64,000 nt of DNA. Source: Vespa crabro. Taxonomy: Eukaryota; Arthropoda; Insecta; Hymenoptera; Vespidae. Shown piece by piece: positions 38,332 through 49,846 of this stretch. The notes under the pieces are model-generated. The model worked only from the letters and a program-made list of their open reading frames with translations, was not told the origin of the DNA and searched no databases. The stretch lies in contig NC_060970.1 in assembly GCF_910589235.1 (NCBI RefSeq), forward strand, positions 5,552,487 to 5,616,486. Direction: 5' to 3'. A program made the translations under genes and the position numbers. Each line of letters starts with the position of its first letter. The first letter of the stretch is position 1.

Positions 38332-39802
38332 ATAATGCATTGCTCTTCCTTTTTATATCTTTTTATGCGAGTTATATATTATCATTTCATTGAGAAATAT
38401 GCTTCTACCAGTGATTCTCCATTAAACCGATTTGTGTAAATATAAAAATATAAAAGAAAAATAATAGAAATATATCTGGCCGATATTTCTTCTTCTAATA
38501 TTTTTCATTTCGTATTTAAAATCGTAATTTGTCTATCTCTCTAGGCACAAATTTCATTATAATTTATAATACTTGATATTTTCGTTGGATTCTTTGGCGG
38601 CTTTGACATTTGCGATATCATTTACGTAATATTACTTTTCTCTTTATTATTATCATCATCATGTAATACAATTATTAATGGAATTGTTGGCACAAGTTTT
38701 GTATCCAATATTATACGCATTCTATTAAAAAGAAAAGTATACGTTTTCGACTAATAATAAAAAGATTGTAGTCATTTAATTTCCTTCCGTTTTTCATTCA
38801 TAGGCTATTAGGCTATTAGTCTTAGGCTTATCAAGTTTCTTTATTATAAATATCAAAGTTATGTCTTACTTGTTTTACCCATTCTTTTTCACTCTGCTCG
38901 ATCACGTGAGCATACGTATTACCCATCATGGCTATCAACATATTGAGTAGTAATATCGGTACTAGTACCATGAATATGGCGAACACTGTTTTGCTGAGAT
39001 TAGGATACGTCGTATAACTCAAATCGGTGTACTGCGAATAAAAAGGAAAAAAAAGATGATTCGTCGAATTAAAAGAGATATTATAGAATTTTGTTATGAA
39101 AGGAAAAAATTAAGAAAAACTTACGTTATAATCACCGAGAGTTATTTGAAGCAATGCCATCCAAGTAGAATGATAAGAATGATATAGGGATGATTTGACA
39201 CCGGGAAAGCCCTTATAAAGAAAGTAGAACGATTGAGAGAATCCGAATAGTACGACGGCATAAATGATACCAAACGTAAGCATATCTCCTGTTATCATGC
39301 TATATATCATCGTGACGAATGGTCCAGTAAGTCGAATAGCTCTGTTTCATTAAGAAAAATTAATTGACTTTATAAACAAATCAGTTTTTTCGAGACTATT
39401 TCAAATTACATAATATTAAATTTAACAATTAATGTTAAATGATAAACTCGAACGATATAAAAATTGAATTATATATGATATAATGTAGTATCAAATTAGT
39501 TTATTATCTATCTAAATATAAAATAGCACGTTGAGGCAAGTGACTGAGAGGGAAAGAGATAGAGAAATATCCATAAAAGATCAGATATAAGAGAGGAGTT
39601 TCTCGTAACGAAGGCTTTTTACATAACTGTTTTACCCCTTTTTCCCTCCGAAAAGAGGAAGAAGAAGGTTATAAGGAAAATGGCCGAGGAGAGGAAGCTC
39701 AAGAATTATTATCTTCGTAGCATATATCCTTTCCTTCTATCGTCTGCTATATCCGTAAAGTGACAGCGCTTATTGCGGTCTCGTTATCCTCCGGTTCCCT
39801 CT

Positions 39803-39833
<31 letters not shown>

Positions 39834-42800
39834 ACTCCCTCTCTCTCTCTTTCTCTGCGCAAAGACATAAAGGTAGAATACTAAAGAGAGGGAGGGAAAA
39901 TACAGGGTGGGCCAAAAGTGTTCCTAGGGTAATTTCAATTTTCTTTTTTTAGATCGTAAAGCTACAAGCCTAAAATGTCTCGAAAAGGACTAACTGATTT
40001 TTATAATCACTTGGAAACTTTTGGTCCATTCAGTGTGCTTGATATTTTTAACATCTTATTTATTCAAATTCGAATTTGAATTAATGACAAGAAATTAGAA
40101 CGATTCAGTAATCAAAGTCAATTAACGAGCGACGTCCATTGTTCATAATTGAATGGATGAACGTTTTTCTTTGTTATCCTTTTCTTTATTACCTTATCTC
40201 TTTTATCTTTGTTGCATCTAACTCGATCATCTCTCGTTAACGAAATCGACTTAAAACAATTAAATGTTCACAGAGGGAGAAATAGGGACTAGTTTTCGTC
40301 CAATTTTCTATCGAGTCTGTACCTTCCCTTGAACTTAACTCCGTCGACGTGGATTTATGAACGTCAGTAACCCCAGTTACTAGATAAGGTCACATATCGA
40401 TTAGAGTTTGGAAGAAGATGAGGAGAGTGTCCCTCTCTGATGTTACTGATGAGTAAAACTCGATCGATATGTCGACACGTCGGAACAGAACACAGCTGCA
40501 TTATCATTATTTATTTTATTTTTAAAGGTTCTTAGGATATATATTAAATATATCAATCGCTTTATTGACTAAGGTATACTTGAAAATAAGTATACCAGAC
40601 ATTAGATATTACAAAAATTATTTTTCTATATATTTAACTAATTTTTTGCATTCGAATGATACTACAATAATAATAATAATGCATGAAAACAAAAAATTAC
40701 ATGAAATATTAAATGAAATATTAAGGTTAAAATATTAAAGGGGAAAAAAAAGCAAAAAAGGAATAATACGAATAAAAGTATAGTAAAAATTTTCTTTATA
40801 AAAATTAAATATTAATGAAATATTGTAATATTCATGTTCTATCTCCATCATCAGAGACTTTGAGGAAATGAATTTAGTGTGTCCAGATTGGTTCCGATGT
40901 AATGGTGACTATAGTAAGTGCACTTATACGCTCGCGTATTATGATGCATCGTATACGAAGAAGTGGCTAGAGGAAGATAGTAGAAGCGCGCGAGGCTGCT
41001 GGCTTTTACTCATTACCAAACGTTGATGTACTTAAACGACATTGCCAGGGACAAAAGGGACGCGTTGATGGACAGTAATTATACTCGAGTGTGATACCAC
41101 TTTGACACTATATCAACTAAATAAATCTAATGTGTAATACTCTCTCTCTCTCTCTCTCTCGCTCTCCTTATAAAGTATATTTTAGAGAGTTAATAATTGT
41201 CCATTTTTATTTTAAAGCAATAAACGTTTTTCTTCATTACCAAACGACTCAGAAATAATAATAATAATTGTAATGTATAATGCACCTGGTAAAAGTTCGA
41301 TTCTGTATATGACAACCCTAAGAAATTCTTTTCGTTCGAGAACAGGAAGGGTAAGAAAGAGTTGCTATTAAAAATGTTTTCTCCTTATTTCCGGAGTGCA
41401 TCCGCCTCGAGAATAGAACAGAAAGTAAAGGCACGTGCATTGAATTTTAATAGGTGTTTTCACAAAAATGTCAAAATGTAATATTCTCCTCTTAGATATA
41501 TATATATATATCGTAAATAATAATTGAATACTTTTGTCCATTTTATTTTTTTTCACAATTTTCGATCTCATTACCGATTAATGAATCCAAAATTGTCGAA
41601 TGTAAAGTCGGATGCAAGGAGAACACGACGGATAAAATATCATAAAGAGAAAAGCGATCGAATTATTATCATTATTATTATTATTGTTATTATTATCATT
41701 ACTATTATTCCCCATAGACGAGAGAGAGAGAGAGAACTCTTTTAGCTGCATTGAAAATGATTTCGCCTTTCGTGTAATAGGTTCATAATTTGGGGAATTC
41801 GATATGAAAGGATTCCGTGTTCTCTATGCACGAGCTGCCGCAGAAACGTGCAACGTATACGTAGCTATAAAGTATACGTCTATATATTTCCGATCGTTCC
41901 ATTAAAGCGGCGTGAACATTTAACGCGAATGCATACGTTTTATTTCTTTGATTACAGAATCGATTATTGTAGAATCCGGCGATATCTGTGTGCACGTACA
42001 CGCGCACGAAATAATCGATACAAAGTTTCAAGGTAATATTAAAAATCAATTACTCCCTTTCTCGAGACTTTGCGAGCTAATTTTTTCTTCGGATAGCGAA
42101 ACAGATCGTAATACGTCTCGAAAAAAAAAGTATATTCGAATTTTCGATAATCACGTAAAATAACTTTTCGGTTTATAAATGATTGGACCACCCAATTGGT
42201 TATAACATTGAAAGAAGAAAATTTTTCATTCGCTTCTCTAATAGTAAATTTTCAATTTCGATTGAAATTTCCTCTTAGATCGTCGAAACGATAGGATCTA
42301 TCGATCATTCAAGACTTCATTTCAAGACTTGAGATTTACACGCGAAGAAGAAGGAAACATACTCGGCGGAAGTGGATTTATCGGTTGACGCGACTATCAA
42401 CGCGATACTGAGAACGAGAAGGCGCTTACGCCTATGGCAATGCACTTTCACGCCTATGAATTATCCTCGCGTTTTCGAATGATCGGCGACGAAGTGGCGA
42501 CGGTTATACTTGGCATTACCATATTCCTTCTTCATAGCTATCGTACCTCTATAGCCACTGTACGAGACTTGGCCTCGGGGTCATTACCCATTGGCGTATC
42601 ACCCACATAAACCTTCCTCCTAATCTCCCCCATTTTTTAATAACATCGCGCGGTGTTATCCCACTATTGAAATGGCTTATTGAACATTTATTGCTATCTA
42701 GTCTCGTTATTCGTTCATTTCCTTTTATATTCCAAACGATAAATAATCGTAATTCTTTATTTTATTGTTACTTAGAAATCGTTAATCTAATCGCGACGAT

Positions 42801-44703
42801 TCCTTTTTTCTTCTTCCTTCGAGGAAAAGAAAAGAAAGGAAAGATGGGAAACGAGCGAACGATAGGAAATTATCGAGAAAGAAAAGAAATATTTCGAGTG
42901 ATTAATTATAGTTTCGATGGTTCGTTATCGCTGGGAACGTGACGGCACGAGGTGCAAGAACCCGACGAATATAATTTCCTAGTTGCGGAGTCGCGCGAAT
43001 TAATATTCGCTTCGCGATTCTTCTTTCCGTACGTGCACACGCAGCACTCGCGAATGCAAATAATAAAAGCTTTATTGTTCAAGATAAAAATTTTATCCCT
43101 TCTTTCTTTCTTTTTTGTTTCTCTAACTTTTACAGGCTGGGCCAAAAGTTCCTGGATGATATTGAAGATAGATTATACCTTTTTCGAGGCTTATATTTTA
43201 TCAATCACCTAGGATAGACATCCGTCCGTCCGTCCGTCCGTCAGTCAGTCAGTCCAATCCTTTCCTTTCTTTCATTCCTTTTTTTATCGAGGCGACGCGC
43301 TCGGTAAAGAACTTTCAAGCGTTTGATAAATATTTTTTTTCTCTCCTCTTTCGAATTAATTTTAATCATATCTCTCTCGGGGGAGAATACATTTTTTAAT
43401 TTTTATATCATTTATTAAATTATATTATCTCGGGAGGCGAGTTATTTTAATACGAACAAATTTATTTATTAAATTATAACTGGACAGAGGAAATAAAGGG
43501 GAAAAATAAAGGGAAAAAAGAAGAAAAAGAAAAAAAAAGGAAAGTATTACTTTTCTCTCTTGCCGGGGATATGAATTATTTACTTATTTATTTGTAAAAT
43601 CATTAGAACGTTCGTCTTATCGATTTAAAATAATTTCTTTCTAAAAATACTAGGGATAAAATATCTATGGGCTTGGCCCATGTTCAGGCTTATCGTTGTT
43701 TTACAATCTGAGAAGAAAATGGATCTAGAAAGTGTCGACGGAGTAATTGATTTTTAAAATCACCTGGGACACACATTCCGTACAAGAAAAAAAAAGAAAC
43801 GAAAATACGCAAACAAATTCATAAAAAAGGAAAGAAAATTAGAAAATTTGCAATGTAAAATGGTTACGTCAATGGCTTCCTAAGGCACTTATGAAGCAAA
43901 GGTTCGCCACGAGGCTTTGCCCCGAAGAAGCACACACCGTCTCACATCTTCGACGGTGACTTCGAGTGGCATTCCAGCTCTGCTTTAACGACACTTTGAC
44001 GAACGTCTTTACCTCGTCGAGAGAACCTACTACTCCGAGAGAATGCAACGACGAGCCTGTGCTTCGGCCCGAACACAACGACGACGACGACGACGGACTC
44101 GAGCCAACAAGACAAAGCGAGCGGAAGAAACAAAAAAAAAAGAAAGAATAAGAATAGAAGAGGAAAGAAAAAGAAACGAGAGAAGGAAAAAGTTTTTATA
44201 AAAGGAACAAAAAGGAATATGAGGGAGAGAGAGAAAATATTCGTAGATCATCGGAAATTTTGTTTAAAAAAAAAAAAAAAAAGAGTGGTAACTTTCAAAG
44301 AATTCTTGAGAAATTATTCCTTCTTGTTAATAACGATTTCGCGTGTTTCTTTTTTTTCATAATCGAGGTATATCGTTAAGCTTATTCTTTTTTTGTCCTA
44401 AGAGACTTTAAATATATGAAAAAATCGACATACCCGGCGAAAAACATGAGAAGAAACCAAGAGGTGGGCACGGCGACAATCAAGATGGCATCCTCGGCAT
44501 CACGATTACCAAAGAAACGGAATGGTATGCAGGCAACAATGAGCAAATTACTGATGAAAAAGATCAATTTTGCCGGCTCGTGCGTCTGAAATTCAAATCC
44601 TTTTGTAAAATTACCTCGTTGAAAAGGAGAGAGTTGTAAGGGACGATCACAGTCTTTGTTATTAACTTTGAATTAACAAAAGGAAATATACAAAAGAAAA
44701 AAA

Positions 44704-44747
<44 letters not shown>

Positions 44748-47700
44748 GTAGTATAATGTGTAATAAAAGTATATGTAGCTCGCGAATTGATCATTAGCAT
44801 AATCATGATTACTATCATCATGATCATAGCGACTCGTTAGATGCAGACTTTGAAAAGAGCTAATATGTATATCAACGGGTGCATCTCTCGTGACTGGTTA
44901 CAGTTCGTTGACCAACCGTTTGCGTAACATTTCTTGTTTATACCCGGATCACCTTCCCTCCCCCATCAAGTTATGAGCCAACGATGTCTACTAGCTATTT
45001 CGTGATCAAGAAATGTTGGACGTTTCGTGATATTAAAGAAGATGATATCTCCTTCTTCCATTTTTGTCTTCTCTCTTTCTCCTCGTTCTTCTATTGTTTT
45101 TCCTTTCTTTTTTTCTTTTTTTGTTTTGTTTTTTTTTCCCCCCTTTGTTCTTTAATACCAGTTGCTTGAAAAAGGATAGCAAGCCAACGTTCATCATTTC
45201 ACCGCCTTGCTGAAGGAAAATGTAGTTGAATACTCCGGCTATGGTGATACACTCAGCCGCTATGCGTGCCATCTCCGTTATCTCCTCCGGCCATTTTAAA
45301 AGAACAGCATCCAACTCGGCAGGTCGCAGGTAAATCGCCAGGGACAGTGATGTCAAATGGAAGACCAGGATTATCAAATGTTTCAAGAACTGTAACTATG
45401 ATATATAACGGTTCAATCAGACTTTCAACAGTTTGACAAAATTACTTTCTGCATTACATTATTACATATATAGATTAATTATTATGATAAAAAATAAAAC
45501 CAGCTATGTGAGCCTCATGCACACGTACACGAATATACGGACGTACATGAGAACAGATTGAAAAGGAAACTCTCGCCGTGATATAAATGAGAGCGAGGGA
45601 GATAAAAGAGAGGGAGAGATCGCAATTGCGATCAGAAAATCGTGGATCGACGAGGATCCTCTCCGACGCGAGCCAAAATTGCTTTGAGATCGACGTCACA
45701 ACGTTGATGGTCACTGGACTAAGTTGAAATAATTCAGGCAATTATTTGCGATCACTCGAAAGCCTCATCGACGTCGAACTTGTTGTATGTACCATGAAAA
45801 TCGTTCCATGGGATTCTCTCGATCGAGAGAGATCAACTCGTCCTCGACCTCGCCGTCGTTGTCACTCGAACGTTCGTAAAATAATAATACAAAACCGTAT
45901 TCTGTCCACGTATGCTGGATACGATACCCGGAATACTACCCACACGGTGAGATAAATGCTCTTAGATGATTTAAAAAAATTAATTATCCTCTTTCGAGAC
46001 TTTCTAGGTAAAATTTTGTTATTTCAGATTGTAAAACTATAAACCTAACTAAAGTAAAGTTACAAGCCTAATCGCAAAAAAGTCTGTAAAAAGTCTCGGA
46101 GAAGAATGATTGATATTTTAATATCAGCCAGGAACTTTTGGCTCACCCTGTATATATCTATGTCTGTCCGTCTCTCTCTATCTCTTGCGATGATATCCAT
46201 GCAGAACGCAGACTCACCCCCTCCCCTCCCCTCCCCCACTGCGCCACCCTCTGACACTCTTACGTGAAAGTGACGCTAAGCGAAAATCGATCTCTCTCTA
46301 TGTCTACCCTTTCCTAGGTTTATCCTCCTCTTTTCTCTCTCTCTCTCTCTCTCTCTCTCCCCCTCTCTTTATCATTACGAATAATAAATTGCAAAAGAGA
46401 ACGAATGAATAAAATCGATGATGATGACGACGATGACGATGGAACATTTGACTCGATAGGGAATTTTTTTATTCTTTTATTCTTTTCTCTTTTTTATTTT
46501 ATTTTAATTTTTTTTTGTTTTCGTTACTTGTTGTCGTCTCTTTTTATACCTTTTTGTTTATTTCAAGTATAATAATAAATACTTACTCGGGCAAAGGTCT
46601 TCCATTTTTCCTCGAGTAATCGCTGAATAATGCCGCCGTCCAGCATGTTCAAATGCTCCTCCTTCGTACCATTCAGGATGATGAATAGGGCGGAGTTCCA
46701 GTCTGAAATAGAAATTCGGCATGGGGACTGTTTGCGGGTTAATGAAACATCGCTTTTCGGGGGCTTCGAGGTTTCGAGGCCTTAGGGAGAACCGCGACCG
46801 CGATGATTATGACTTCTCCTTTCTCGACGACAGCCTATTACATGTCCACGAATTAGAATCTCATTCTATTCCATACCTATGCGTGCATTAATTATCACAT
46901 TAATAAAGCTTCCAACTTAAGATTTATACATTTTTGACCATTATTAAAACCATTAGATCAACCTCTTTGATATACCTATGACAAGTTGTTGGAAAAATTG
47001 ATCTTTTCATTTTCTCCTTTTTTTCCCTTAATTCCGATCGTAACAAAATTATTGATTTACCAAATTATGATACAACGTGGATAATAGATAACAATATGAA
47101 ACATTAAGGTGGATGATTAATAAACTTTGAAGAGAGATATATATTTTACCATAAATAGTTAGTCTCGTTGTCTCGCGTCTTCTTGAAATATTAAGGACGT
47201 TCGTTTCGAGCCAAGATTCCCTCGGCTACTCTCTTTCTCTCTCTCTCTTTTTCCTCCTTCTTGTCCTTTTCTAACGTTATATCGCGATCGATATCTCGTA
47301 GAAGAGAGGCGTTGTCGCTCGCGACTACATGGAAGAAGTTTCCGTCAAGTCCTTGCGCCGAGCGTGTCCTTAGGATCCTTAATCACTCGAGCAAAGCAAA
47401 GCTGCTGCTTTTGCCGGCAGCTCGAGTGTACACGAAAATTTTCAATTTCACTGCCTTCAATCCCCCATGCCTTCGTCCCCGTCCCCCATCCTCATCCACC
47501 TCTTCAGGCAGCTCCACACCACCCTTACTAACACCCCTCCTCACTTCAACGGGTCAAACGCTTTTGATTTTTTTTCTGTCTTTCATTTTTTAGCTTTGAC
47601 ACCTCTATTGTTCCTACGAAGGATCGAAAAAATATAAAATGGATTTAATCGACACGCCATCATGTTCTTTTTTTATTTAGTTTCTTTTTCTTCCCGTTGG

Positions 47701-48389
47701 TTCGGTCAATTTTATACCATCTATTATATTTCATTTTTTTTCTCTCGGTTATACCTAATTTCTAACGAAACATGTTGGAGCACAATTCATCTCTAATGAA
47801 ATTAAAAGATGTTGACAATAGATCGATTTTAATTGAATTTCGGTTTTGTTCTAATAGTAACTTTATGATAGAATTAATGAACTTTTATAAAAGTCAAACG
47901 AACGCGTTTGACATTAATCGTATTACATGGTCGATAACTCGCTTTTCTAATAAATAATATATTATGACTGATAAATTACGATAAAGTGGGGAAAAAATTA
48001 AAAATTTGACAACAATTTGTCATAGATATCGATGGCTGGGTAAAAACGTGAACAATAGCGATAATATTAACACGTACGATATATGATAAGCGTAACGCTG
48101 ATATTCATCGACGGCATTTAAATAAATAAATAAATAAAAATTCCTCGATATATCGGCTAATATACATGGAATACACACCTATATATTTGGACGTCTCTAA
48201 ACGTCCTTTTAATTAAATAATAATGACGATAAAATTAGATCGGTTAAGTTGGCCTAAAACTCTATTGATAATGATTCGAGAAGAGGCAAGTAGCGATCGA
48301 GCGAGCGAGCAATCGGACCAAAAGTCGATAGTAGTAGCTACTGAATTCGCTCCAACGATCACTTCCCAACTCACTCCTCTTTCTTCTAC

Positions 48390-48435
<46 letters not shown>

Positions 48436-49375
48436 GTCTATCTAGATATAGGAACGAACGACAATAGGTTCAGTTCAGGATCGGAAAAGGGTAAGAGGGA
48501 TAATGGATTCCGAAACTAAATGAAACGCGAGCTCCAGAGAGTCCGCGGCTAATCTCGAAACTTCGTTAAATGCCCGTAATTGCATCCTACAACGACCCTT
48601 CTTCCCGTATCCCCGTACCATCACTTTAGGAGAAGGATCTCTTCGAAGTCCAGTCAGAAAACTCGTCTCAACGAAGAAGACAGATGTATCCTACTATACC
48701 TTCCATAGTTTCGCTTAAATCAGCCGATTAATTCGACTCGATCGATGAACTTTTTCATTCCGTTAAAAAAAAAAAAAAGAACAAAAAAAAAAGGAAGAAA
48801 GGAAGCAAAAAAAATTTACATTTACCACACACTAGTCTCTAGTTCATTTTTTCTACGGGGTAAGGGCCAAAAGTTACTAAGTGATTTTAAAAATAAATTA
48901 CTCTTTTTCGAGACTTCTCATCGAGTTCGGTTTCGAAAAAGAGTAATCGAAGAAACTTTTGACCTTCCAAAAAGAAAAAAAAAAAAAAGGAAAGAAAAAT
49001 AGCACTTTCTTTCTTATTCGTTCTTCTTTTTTTGGGCAACATTCTACTAAAATATCAAACACATTCGTGATCAGATTAATTTCCATCTTGTCCATCCACT
49101 TATTTTTATTTTCATTTTTTCATGCTTGAATTTTGCAGGCATTACTTTTTCCACTAAATTAACTAGCAGTTTACCCTTCTTATCTCTACCACGTAGAAAT
49201 TTCAATGTTATTTACTTATCGATTTCATTAATTTTTCTACTTTCTCGACCAAGTTGTTTTCGCCAAAAGTCACGAGTCGGTCCAGATTAGAAACTATGCG
49301 ACATACCAGAAGAGCTAGATCACGAATCAGTTCATGGCAATTCGATCTTAAGTCGTAGCAATTAGATGGAATATG

Positions 49376-49439
<64 letters not shown>

Positions 49440-49815
49440 CTAGTGCTAGAGCCAGAGTCGGCATGATCTCTCTTGAACGTCCTTGTCTCCTCACACACAC
49501 GGAGCGAGAGACAGAGACAGATATCGCGATTCTCGTAAGCGTGTAATTCGATTAGCTTTACGACGTACTTGTTCCACCGTCGGGCAGGATCGTGTCGAGT
49601 GCATTAAGAGGGTACGCCGAACAGGTGATATTACTGTAGCGCCAGAACTCTCGTGCTGACAGTTCCAGCATCTCTCGAAAGACCTCAGCACGTCCCAGCT
49701 GGCAGGCTAGTGTCAACGGGGACAGACCAGCGGTATTTAAAATCCCATTGCGAGCTGGAAGCTTCGGATGTCGTAGAGCATACCCGAACATGTCCTATAT
49801 CGGATGTGATCAAAC

Positions 49816-49846
<31 letters not shown>

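Noticed and set aside
43860..44150. CpG-rich open segments on both strands inside iav intron 5
   Set aside because: Not in phase with flanking iav exons and no TRPV similarity. Iav is complete without it. The (GAC)n repeat creates the acidic run.
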